Source: Neurospora tetraspora
Lineage: Eukaryota; Ascomycota; Sordariomycetes; Sordariales; Sordariaceae
Direction of reading: 5' to 3'
Assembly (NCBI RefSeq): GCF_033439725.1
Contig: NW_026944389.1
Location: 620,001-684,000, forward strand
DNA length: 64,000 bases
Under the pieces are notes generated by a model. The model saw only the letters and a program-made list of their open reading frames with translations, ran no database searches and was not told the DNA's origin. Below, in pieces: positions 54,392 through 64,000 of this stretch (position 1 is its first letter; each line of letters starts with the position of its first letter). A program made the position numbers and the translations under genes.

Positions 54392-56575
54392 TATGCTAGA
54401 ATATGTGCGTTTTATGCCTGAGAAAAATAGTGGGGGAGATAGCGTGAGAGCCCAGAGCATTGTAAATTCGATTCTTCTAGTGCTTTGTCTTTTCCCTTGT
54501 CTTTTTCCTTTCTCCTTTCCCCCTGTCTTTTTATTCCCCTTTGTAACCTTCCCTTGCAATTAAACTTTAATAATTTAACTATGGTAAAGATGAAGTTAAT
54601 CCTTGGCGATATTGATTTTATTTATAAGTAAATAAACTTTTAGTATTGAGGCTATTTCTCTTTCTCTTTAATTCTTTTATTGATTCGCTTGCTTTGTTTA
54701 TAGAGGTTACTGACGACTATTTACATTCTTAGTAGTTCGTTGAATATATTAACTACGTCGTCGTCTTGCGAATGCCTTTATTTCTTAATATATTAGAAGG
54801 CCTTACCTTTATAGATATGGATAAATGTACTTACTTTGGTTTGGTTTGTAATAGAAGTTGTAAAAAGATTGAGTTCGAAATTAGATTTAAGGGTGTTAGC
54901 AATGCTTATTATTATATGATTAAATTAGGCAAATATTAGTATAAATGGGATAACCGCCTTAAGAAGGTTTATTGGTGGTAGGAAGCTAAGGGTATTGTTT
55001 TTATATATATCGATATTATCGAGTATATTGGTAACGAGTCTATTAATTTTAACGACAGCGAGGTTGGTAATAATAAGGAGGATAACGAACTTTAATTTAT
55101 TTGTTATTCAAATTATTAGTTACTAATAATATTATTAGTTACTAATATTAGTTATTAATAATAATATAAATTGTTGGTAATATTGTTGGTAAATTAAATT
55201 GTTGGTTGATGGTGTTGTTTATTATATTACTTTAATTATTGGATGAGGCTTTTGATGTTCCTTAATATTAGTAATTTACGTTATAGATACTAGGTTTTTA
55301 ATTTCGCTTTTTTATAATGGTTATAATTACATTTAGCTCTCTCTTCTACCTATAATTCGAAAGTAATACCGTTATTTTTAAATAAGGGGATGGCTTTAAC
55401 GTTATTAATATTAACAATAATATTAATAGCCTCTTTTTAATTACGTTAGTCGATAGTAGCGTTATTAATATTTTTAATATTCACTAAGTGATTTTAATTA
55501 CTATTTGGAATGATGGATATACCGTTATCTTTGAAAGATTTAATAATTATAGCCTTCTTTTTAATTATGAGGATATTCTAGTATTTTAATACTATATAAG
55601 TAATTATAATCCTTTTATTAGATATAGATTATGCTTTGCTTTTATTTTCCTTATAATCTTCCTAAGCTTTGGTAGCTAGCTTTATTTCCTCCTTTAATAA
55701 GTATTTGAATAGGAAGTTAATTATTGTATTAAGAGGTTAAAGAAGATTGGTAAGACTATTAGGGATTATAATTTGGATAACTTTATAAAGTATATTATTA
55801 TTAAATTTATTTTTAATTCGTTAGGTATTATAAGATAGGTATATATTTATAATTAGTAATAATTTTTGTTTAATATCATCTTTAATAACGGGAGTAAATT
55901 CGTTATTAAATTAGTTAAGTAGTAAATATTCGTTTTGGTATATTGTTTTGTTAAATTGTATGTTAATATTTTATATATAGAGAGCTTTCTTTTTAATAAT
56001 CTTTTTAGAGGTGCCTTTATTATAAAAGATAATTATTAATTTAAAACGAAGGATACTATTTATAAAAATATAAAGGATAAGATTTATTTATTACTTACTC
56101 TATTTATTATAGTTAATTTTATTTATTACCGATTTACTTCCTTTAATCGAGTATAAATAATTATTAAAATATTCGAAAGGAAAGGGGCTTTTATCGGAGT
56201 TTATAATAGCGGAAGGAGGAAATTGTGTGTTTATATTAAATATAGTAGATTAGTAATTACGTTTAATGAATTTGTAGGTTAAATTAATTAGCTTTTGAAA
56301 ATCTTTAGGTTTTCGCCGATAATATTTAGGTTTTTTCCAATATTTATTAAATTTCTTCTAATAATTTATTGTATAGGGAAATAGAAAGGTAGGAACTATG
56401 AAAAAAGATTATAGATTATTATATAGATGTATAAATTTACTTTAAGAATGAGTTTATTTTAATAAATAATTTAATTAGTAGTCGTTAAAATTAATAAGTA
56501 ATCTTTCTATATAATATATAATAACGGAATAAAATATTATTAAATTAATTATAAGAGAATAAGAAATCGGATTAT

Positions 56576-57031
56576 TGTGCTTACTTTGGATAAAGTATAA
56601 TAAATATAGTAGTTGCAAGAGCACAGTATGGGTAAGTCGAAGGCAAAGCTAAGATTCCATCTATGATAGAAGATTTCAGATAGGGAGAAGAAAAGAGGAA
56701 GAGAACTAGGTACAAGCGTACAGACCCAAATAAATACCCTGGTCGCACAAGCTACAGCGGGACCCACATGCGGGTCGCTAACAGCCAATCCCTTCACTCG
56801 CATCCTTTTTACCTGTAGGACAAACTCCTGCACGTGCCAGGGTCTACCCTGTAACCAGTCTTGCAATGACCAATTGAATAGCTCGCATCCCTAGTCTATA
56901 CCATGCCTAGAACCTCTATGTATCTTATTCCAATAGCCTTATAAACTACTTTGTGCATAGCACCCAGACTCAGTCTATTAGCGCTGTCACAGTAGTAGAT
57001 TCTCGGCGGAATTATCCTATTGTAACGACAA
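56576..57031. other. Island of normal base composition inside the RIP-degenerate block
   Basis: About 456 bp with ordinary GC content embedded in AT-rich DNA. Starts TGTGCTTAC and ends GTAACGACA, which resembles a solo LTR inserted after RIP. A matching 5-bp target duplication was not found, so this stays tentative. Confidence 0.4.
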
Positions 57032-58002
57032 TATTATTTTATTTAGTATATTAAAATTTTTTATATAGTTAACGTTTTAATTTTAGCTATAGAGTTTTAC
57101 TATTTCGAATTATCCGAAGTAATATCTTTTTTCGGGTCTTTTACTAGTTTTGTATTATAGTTTTGGGTATTTTAAAGAAGATAGCAACCTCGTGAACGAA
57201 AATATTACGATGCCTGTCGACGGTGTGAATTTTATTATATCATTAGGAATTGTAATAACGGCGGCGGTATTATTATTCGAGAATCCTACCCTCTTCGACG
57301 ACGAGGGATATTGTAATTTATATTAAATACGTTAATATTTATTCGAATTATTAGTATTGTACTTCCTAATCTTTTTCTAATTTTTGCCCTACTACAATAG
57401 TACTTTATTAATAAGAGTTTTATTAATTTAGACTTTAATTTCGTTAGAGTAGTATTAATATATTTTAATAGTAGGTTTTTTAAATTTCTCCTTTATAATT
57501 TTATTATTCTACGATTTTGGTTTGGGATTAGGGCGTTGTTTAGTATATTATTAATTCGATAGGGGGGGAAGAGGAGGAAGAGGAGGAAGGGGGGGAGGGA
57601 GAAGTACCCAGGCTAATTATATTAGGATTTTTAGTTCTATTATGATTTTTAGTTATATTAGGATTTTTAGTTATATTAGGATTTTTAGTTATATTGGTTG
57701 TATTGGAAGTGTTCGTTGTACTCATGTTGGGCGTGCTAGGGATGCTGCCTTAGGTACCCGTTCTTAAATCTAGTATTTATATTGAAATAGAATGTCCTAA
57801 TATGTGGATCTATTTCTACGTTCAATATTAGAAAGTATTACGATATCGACGACGATGAGTTTTATAGAGGGCGAAAGAACGAGAGAAAGTTATAGGGGAA
57901 GGTTATAGGGTTTAAGAAAGAGAGTTAGAGCGTAGGGATATTTAAAATTACCGTCTTGTATAGAATTTCTAGTGGGTATGAATGTTGTAGTATGCTTGTA
58001 GA

Positions 58003-58056
58003 CTATGCCTAATTTCCTAGGAACTTAAAAACGAATAGCCCAAGACAATGCGGTAT
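58003..58056 (-). repeat. Inner inverted repeat, right arm
   Basis: Reverse complement of 54338-54391 with a few substitutions. Overlaps the start of the 30-bp tandem repeats. Confidence 0.85.
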
Positions 58057-58105
58057 ATACGCTCAAAAATGCAGTCAATGCGGTATATACGCTCAAAAAT
58101 GCAGT
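58046..58105 (+). repeat. 30-bp tandem repeat, two units plus a partial third
   Basis: Units at 58046-58075 and 58076-58105 are identical, each starting CAATGCGGTATATACGCTC. A diverged third start follows at 58106. The unit head is also the core word of the inverted repeat. Confidence 0.92.
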
Positions 58106-58372
58106 CAATGCCGTACATCCACCTCCTGCACCCTGCAATGCCCTATAGTTATAGGGAGCTCAGTGCATTCGTGCGACGCTTCTGCTCTATAACCCGCTAT
58201 AAGAGACCCGTCGTTGCAAATCGTTTTTGCAATTTAAGTGACCGTATAAAAAGGCTCGAGGGGGGTGCAGAAGGCTGTACGCTGCATTTCAAAAGTGGCC
58301 CGAGCTTTGCAGTATAAAACTATACGACCAGATTCTCTGTACGGCGGCAGTACGAAAACAAACGCAGTCCTA

Positions 58373-60744
58373 GCAATAAGATTGCAAAGCTGTAATAGTC
58401 CGATAAAGAGGTATGAGGCAGTGGCTTGGTTGAGGTTCTTTCTCAGTTGCTGATGCCATTCATTGTCACCAACAAGAGAAGACATACAGAATATCCACTG
58501 CGATGGAAGATATCAACTACAACTGACCAAGGAATTGGACCTCAAGTCTTTGCCATCGTAGATATAGAGGATCCGGTCGGAGCCATAGTTACGACCAGAT
58601 TACAGGCGGCAGAGATCACATTGACCAACATGGTCACAGCGGAGTAACAACCGGGCGTACTCTAACACCCCGTATTTGTCCCTTCTGTTACCACGACGAG
58701 GGCGAACCGGATGGGCTCTCGCGCCAACATGTCACGGTAGGCCGTCATGGCCGGGTGTGCGAGGGAGAAATCTGGTCCCGAACAATGTGGACATGACGTT
58801 GGGACCTAGTGATGTGAAGGTCTGTAGTCCTATTGGAGGGAATTGTTACGTCCCCTTGGTACCTGGAGTGACTCCATAAGAAGGGAATGGAAGGATCAGA
58901 CTTGCGACCGTGAAAACGATTGTCACTAGTGTAGAGCATCAAAGTGTCAGTAACCTCAATGCACCAAGACGAACTTAGAGGTATTGCTCCCAATGTCTAG
59001 GCGTTGTCGTTTACTCCCATGCATATCCGGGGGGCCGCTCTCGGCGAGTCGCTTATTGGAGGGGGCCTGTGGTTTGGATGGAGTAATATACTCTAGATAG
59101 CGCTGTCAACAGCAACTAGCCCCCGTCGCAGCCACTACGAAGTTAACGAAAATGTTTACTCCCCCCGCCACAATCGCAGCGCCTCCCCAGACGCCGTCCT
59201 TCATCAGGTCCAGGAGCCCGACTCGCTTTCACGCAACCTCCCACCCCCGGTGCTCCTCTCCGTAGACAAGTCGCCCCGGAGGCGAAACACAGAGCTAGAA
59301 GTGTAGATCCTATGACGAGCATCACCACGCTCAACAGACCGGGATCCCTGCAGAGATTTTCTTGGAAACTTGAGAGGAAACTCTCTGTTTGAAGATATCG
59401 CAATAGCATGGTCTGATCTTTGCCAGATAAAAAACTCGTCATCCAAATCATATCAGCTCGACAACGGATTATCTCGAGAGATAAAATGCGAACTCTCTCA
59501 TCTGAAAGTGTCCTCTCACCGATCTCAGTAAAGCAACCTCGTCCGTTTTGTTTGCAACTCAACAAGTTCGAGCTTGACGCTTCATGTTACTGCTTGACGT
59601 CGAGAGAGAAAGGCACTGTGCGTTGTTTTGTTGGTGAGATGATCTCGTCGTGATCCTCGCGGTTGTCGAGGAAGAGAAGAAGCAAGGTACCTCCAACCTC
59701 GGTTGTAGGTATCCATCGAGTTATCGGCCTTTGATCCATCAGACCTTTCCACCCCGGTGGCATCAACAGTCTGGCTCCGGCTTTTTTCCTGGATATCGTT
59801 CTGCGCGCCTATCTCTCGCCCGCTTACCACCGCCTCCTCGTCCTGCTCGCCTTGCTGAGGAGAAGAAAGCTGAAGAGGCCCGTCTTGCTGAGATGGAGGC
59901 CGGGGAACAGCAAGATAACTCGCAGCTCCCGGCGAGTTCCCCCATACAGGATCAGGGCGATTCTATCAATCACGTAAAACTCCTCGCGCTCACCACCCTT
60001 CTAACAAGGACTCCTCGCGCTATTATGACCAAAACCGCCAAACTCGGCGTAAACAAGCAGGAGACCCAAAAACTCGCCAAGCAGCATTTCGACATTATTC
60101 TTTCGTCAAAAAAATATGCCGCCTACAAGACTACTAGAGCCAAGGCATGCAGGCCCAATAGCCCCTCGTACGAGGTAGTTAAACATTTCGGAACCGAAAA
60201 GGATTGCATCCAAGCGTATACAATATTTTGTCAGGAGGTCTGGAATAGTGCTTATTGGCCATACTACCGCTCTACCTGCCACCACCCCGATAGGTAGCTT
60301 TGGCTTCGGTCTCGGCCCCTCACCGTCCCTTTAGAACTCCGTCCCCTCCACATCCTGCCTTGAAAACCGACAAGGATGACGATGAGGATTCCTCGTGGAA
60401 AATCTTCAAAGGCTGAGTTCCATAAGGTAATGAAGGGACTCCCGTTCTTTGAGAGACCACCCAGCAGTGTCATGTAATCGTTGCCATACGGTCCGCTGAT
60501 GACACAAGCATGATTGTTGCAAGGACCGCCGCTGCAATGTGTAGCAATGACTGCATCCGGCACTAATCCCATGTCGTAGCATTGGAACTTCATGATAACG
60601 GGGGCACCGGATTGACCTGCAGCCGGTGACATACGGTGCTCCAGCATGTTTCATGTCCTGGCATGTGCAGCCAGGTCGTAAGTGAGTTGCTCGACGAGCC
60701 CATACATTTCTGCACCTGACTCTCCGTTCTTTTGTCGGTGATCG
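58373..60744. other. Region without a confident gene
   Basis: Weak frames include minus 59143-59565 (one hydrophobic helix) and plus 59650-60297 (Ala/Glu-rich then basic). No splice model or family is convincing. Minus 60264-60647 has a Cys-containing protein-like stretch but no start or signal peptide. Confidence 0.4.
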
Positions 60745-61174
60745 GTGGAGGGTGCCGTCGATGGCTATCGCAACGTGGGCTGGGCGGACGAGTCCTCCCT
60801 GCTCTTGCACGAGCGGAGGTCCTACGACCACGAAAAAATGCTCGCTGCACGGGAGGGCCGTCCTCCTCGTCCACGGGACGAGAGGCTTTTATGCCCATAC
60901 TGTGATAAAGATTACGCGCATTCGAGTAGGTAATCTACACAACCACATACAAAAGCATCACCCCGGCAACGCCGAAGTCATCAACACACAGACTTTTGTT
61001 TGTGATATTTTCCCGGAATTAAGTTGGGCAAAACAAAGCGAACGAGATGCCCACCGCCGAAAATCCCACTTGCACCACGTACGTGTTGCTGCCGCTTTAA
61101 ACCGCTTGATCTTCTCTCCGTCCGCGAACCCGCAGACCATTTTTCGAGTCGTCAAGTTTATGCGTAACAGGTAA
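60745..61174 (+). pseudogene. C2H2 zinc-finger-like relic with a one-base frameshift
   Basis: One frame ends LLCPYCDKDYAHSSR, and the next frame continues NLHNHIQKHHP. Together they give the Cys-X2-Cys...His-X3-His spacing of a classical zinc finger, interrupted by a +1 shift at about 60,932. A second, poorer finger-like segment (FVCDIFPELS...DAHRRKSH) follows, lacking its second Cys. I see no intron that would restore the frame. Probably a decayed host or transposon-linked regulator. Confidence 0.4.
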
Positions 61175-62622
61175 TAAGGCTTGAGACAAGTCCACCCTTA
61201 GATATTGAGACCGGTGAGGAGGTAGTGAACACCCTAACATTCGCGGTAGTAACAGAGGATGCCCCGGATTGGTTTGTGCATCCCTTCTTCAAGCAGCACC
61301 TCGGGACACGGGAGCTTTGGTCGAAGGCAACAGCCTGGCCCCTGACAGTCGCTCCTGGGCTTGGGAAGATGTTGCTGGCGGACTCTCCGCCGAGCCGGGG
61401 GGAGGAGCGCAGGTGAACGTGTACGTGGTGGTCGCTTCGGTCGTCATCTTGGTGTTGTTGTGGTGGTTGTTGGTCGTGGTGGTGGTATCTGCTTTGCCGC
61501 TGTCTGCCAGTGTGTATGTCAGTTTTCAGTATTGTTGGCTGGAAATCAGAAAAATATCAGCAAAACGAGTTGTAGCGGAGAGAGGAGATTAGGTTACCTC
61601 CTGCTCCGTTTCCTCCCCCCATGACTCAAGCTCTTCAAAAACTGTACACGCGCAGCTCCATCCTATGAACGCCTCTGACCATTGATTTGAAGCGCTGGTC
61701 TTCCAAATATAGTACCTACAGGTAGACAAACGGACCCTCACAGGAGGTGTTGGTTTAACAAAAGAGTCGGTCTAAGCCCTTCGTGGAAACGTGGTGATGC
61801 TCTCAGCGCGGAGGATGTCGGTCTTGTACCGAAGGATGGAAGTACCTAGGTTCTGAGATCTAGGACTCGCCAGCACCTATACATCTCTCGCCAGCACAAA
61901 CACCTCTATCGCCCTGCCCTTGGTTCTTTTTACTATGAGTTCGATGGTGAGCTTTCTGAGCACGCGTCTCTTCTCGTCTCCCGATGGTATATCCCGCGGT
62001 CACCTGGTGGATTGTTTCTCTGGCGGTCCTGTTCTCCTGGTTGTCAAGATGGAGGAATTGATATGGCCAAGGGCTGAAAGGTAGTGCTTGGTCAAGTGTT
62101 TGGAGGATTGTCTCCCGATCTAGGTACCCCCAGTCTTGCTGGCCCTGAAGCTGCTTCACCTCATAAACCCCAGAATGGTTTCGCCGCTTGTTTGATAGCT
62201 GGGAAGAAGTGATTGACATCAAGCGTCGCACGCAGGGCGTGTTGGTTTGCGGCGACATAAATCTTTTCGCAAATGGGGCTAGACTCTGCTCATGAGTCAT
62301 GATAGAACGTGTCAGTTTGGTTCGGCACGAGAAAGGACAGAGTGTCAAACCTGCATGCATAGGGCAAAGGAAGCTCGCATGTGGACTTCTACTGACGTGG
62401 AGTGTTTTCTTACCGTACCTACTAGCCAGCACACTGAAAGGCAATGTTTAGACCGACTGCCGCAGGCCTGCACCAGCCCTGGCTTGCGCCTGCCTGTACT
62501 GCAAGGGAAGCTATTACGAGTGGCTGGTACAGAAAGAGCTCAAGAGTGTCAGGGAAGGAGTCACTTCGAAGGATAAGCCAGTTGGTTGTTTGGGAGACCG
62601 GTTGGGCACGAGAGGATGTGTA
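61175..62622. other. Region without a confident gene
   Basis: A minus-strand frame (61860-62444) of 194 codons has no recognised domain and an unlikely composition in its first third. Nothing else supported. Confidence 0.4.
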
Positions 62623-62624
62623 TA

Positions 62625-63336
62625 CCGCAGCGGGAATATAAGGAGCGTAATAGGGCTTGTTGAGCGCAATAGGCGTTGTTGTATATCTAGGGCGTATATA
62701 TGGAATAGGCCTTGTTGATTTAATAACCCTTATTGAGTTGAGGGAGGCTTCTAATTAATCGGATTTGGGTGTAAAATAGTAAAAGTTAAAGACCCTTATA
62801 AAAACCTTTGGGAAAGTTATTATAAGGGTCGTTATTTAATAATAATTTTAGAGAGAGGTAGTAGTTATTTTAGTAGTTAGTCGAAGGATTTCGATTTCGA
62901 AGTCCGGTTGAAGGCATTTATACTTTGGTCGCGCGAAACTTTTCGTACGACCGAAAAAAAGCTCTTACTAATTGGAATCGAATTAGTAATTATCAGAATA
63001 AGAGCGACGATAAGAATTATTAAGTTATTGGCCTAATTAAATGAAGGCAGGCTTCGTTCTTTCCTTTGATATAGAGTAGTGGAGTTTCGAGGGAAAATGA
63101 ACTTTGGGAAAGAAGTATCGTCACTTTAGCACTAAAGTAGTACGCTCAACTTGGGGACCTTTAGCGACCGTCTATAGCGGACACCCGGATTAAACAATTA
63201 GAGGCCTCCCTTAGTTCAATAAGGGTTATTAAATTAATAGGACCTATTAATACAATAGGGCTTATTGAATCTATAAGTCCTATAAGCTACATTAAGCCTT
63301 ACAAGCCCTATTCCCCTCCGCATTTTCCCGCTACGG
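62625..63336. mobile_element. MITE with about 150-bp terminal inverted repeats and TA target
   Basis: 712 bp flanked by TA (62623-62624, 63337-63338). The ends read CCGCAGCGGGAA and, inverted, CCGTAGCGGGAA. The inverted similarity continues inward for about 150 bp (to about 62,771 and from about 63,178). It includes AATAGGGCTTG, AATAACCCTTATTGA and GGGAGGC blocks, with indels between arms. The interior has no coding capacity and itself contains a small inverted repeat (GCTCTTA...AATAAGAGC near 62,972-63,006). TA target and lack of a transposase fit a non-autonomous Tc1/mariner- or pogo-type element. Confidence 0.82.
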
Positions 63337-63338
63337 TA

Positions 63339-63766
63339 CAAACCCATGGTCCCCAAGCTTTGGAGCAGTCTCTTCTTCTACAAGATGAAGCCCTATTCCA
63401 CATCTTTGGGACCCAGATATCTTTTTCCTCGCAGGCATATCAAAAGTGAAGATGATCAAACGCAGGCAGGTATGGTAATCACAAATGGACATGCATGGCA
63501 TGTATTCGGATGGGGAAGTCATATCAGGGCAGTCTCTGCATCAGCTCTTCCATTTACCATCCTTCTTCTCTGTTCACTTGAACTGGTTGTTTAGGATATC
63601 AAAGAACTCGTTGAGGTCATTCGTAAGATCTTTGAATGACCTCCGTGCTTGTTCAAGAAAGGCATTACGCCCAGCTGACGAACTGTTAGCACCGTAAATA
63701 AAAACCAAGAAAAGACGACTGACTTTGACGGCCCACATCCCTCACAACGAGACTCCAACCCGACAA
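63339..63766. other. Short intergenic stretch at the right edge
   Basis: No gene supported. Holds the 3' flank of the minus-strand gene that ends at 63767. Confidence 0.45.
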
Positions 63767-64000
63767 CTACTCCTCCGGCACGTTTTGACTCTCCACCACC
63801 CCCTCACCCTCCTCCGGAGCCCAAGGCACCCACCACAACCCGTCCACCCCAATCTCCTTACTATACTTCTCAACCTCCGTCTTTACGTCCTCCTCCCAAT
63901 AATCCAACACCCCAATCAACAACCGACGGAGCTGTTTTCCCGCCCAGTTATGGTCCAGCTCACCCATCTCGCAGTCTGGCTCCTTATATCCAGGACAGTC
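63767..64000 (-). CDS. C-terminal end of a hypothetical protein (partial, 77 aa in window)
   Basis: An open minus-strand frame enters from the right edge and stops at 63767. It reads as a well-formed protein: a Cys-containing start (DCPGYKEPDCEMGELDHNW), a basic/hydrophobic helix (KQLRRLLIGVLDYWEEDVK), a Trp-rich patch (GLWWVPW) and an acidic tail. It is not an independent gene from the internal Met, because the frame stays open upstream. The family is not recognised from this fragment. Confidence 0.65.
   Translation of the reverse strand, partial: DCPGYKEPDCEMGELDHNWAGKQLRRLLIGVLDYWEEDVKTEVEKYSKEIGVDGLWWVPWAPEEGEGVVESQNVPEE

Larger units (their letters stand above)
54118..58372. mobile_element. 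RIP-degenerate element with terminal inverted repeats, class unresolved
   Basis: An AT-rich, TpA-rich block (about 54,540-58,040) is framed by inverted sequences. The outer ends share ACTGCGTTTGTT (54122 rightward; 58368 leftward). An inner 54-bp block at 54338-54391, starting TACCGCATTGTCTTGGGC, matches the reverse complement of 58003-58056 with few differences. The subterminal DNA has many GTAC words and, at the right, two 30-bp tandem repeats. Layout suggests a DNA transposon, but no transposase motif can be read and no target duplication is certain. Heavily degraded; boundaries are approximate. Confidence 0.6.

Noticed and set aside
56549-56866. 105-codon minus frame in the normal-composition island
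   Set aside because: No domain and it crosses the island border into RIP-degenerate DNA; more likely chance.
57540-57725. Asn/Thr/Lys repeat frame (TKNPNI units) on the minus strand
   Set aside because: A short tandem repeat in the RIP-degenerate block; no start, promoter or conservation argument.
1-64000. CRISPR arrays, bacterial operons, 5S/18S/28S rRNA genes
   Set aside because: The DNA is eukaryotic by intron structure. No regularly spaced repeats of CRISPR type and no rRNA signature words were seen.

Overview
The window looks like chromosomal DNA of a filamentous ascomycete of the Neurospora type. Evidence: short introns with GTAAGT/GTACGT-like donors and CTRAC-type branch sites, C-biased codon usage, two large AT-rich blocks that look like repeats destroyed by RIP (C-to-T changes at CpA), a Zn(II)2Cys6 regulator, an alternative oxidase resembling Neurospora aod-3, and a CE1 acetyl xylan esterase. 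From memory the last two are neighbours in N. crassa; I could not check this.

Layout: 1-2190 is gene-free. 2191-4535 (minus) is a five-exon Zn2Cys6 transcription factor with a long C-terminal polyglutamine tract. 5779-11330 is a RIP-degenerate Ty1/Copia LTR element with 165-bp LTRs and target duplication CATCC. 13234-14543 is a complete but RIP-inactivated Tc1-like DD34E transposon. 14.5-29.8 kb is gene-poor and holds only weak hypothetical genes, but carries four Pol III-type tRNA-like units. 29795-31053 (minus) is the alternative oxidase. After 5 kb without a confident gene come a secreted/membrane protein (36418-37638), a 2,220-residue acidic disordered protein (39338-46080), a small ORF (46507-46869) and the esterase (47824-48765). 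49.7-53.9 kb has an intron-bearing tRNA-Gly-like gene, three more tRNA-like units or relics on the minus strand, a solo LTR, and head-to-head fragments of a sugar transporter. 54.1-58.4 kb is a second RIP-degenerate element with inverted ends. 62625-63336 is a MITE with about 150-bp terminal inverted repeats flanked by TA. The 3' end of a gene enters at the right edge (63767-64000, minus).

The most unusual signal is a dispersed family of Pol III-type transcription units. Each has a conserved upstream TATA-like box, a tRNA A box, a T-arm/B box and a T-run terminator. Each folds into acceptor, D and T arms like a tRNA, but has 65-90 extra nucleotides between the two halves of the anticodon stem and no usable anticodon loop. 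Stem positions co-vary between copies. Three copies share a T-arm-like hairpin and an 11-nt motif inside the insert. I propose this as a candidate undescribed ncRNA family.
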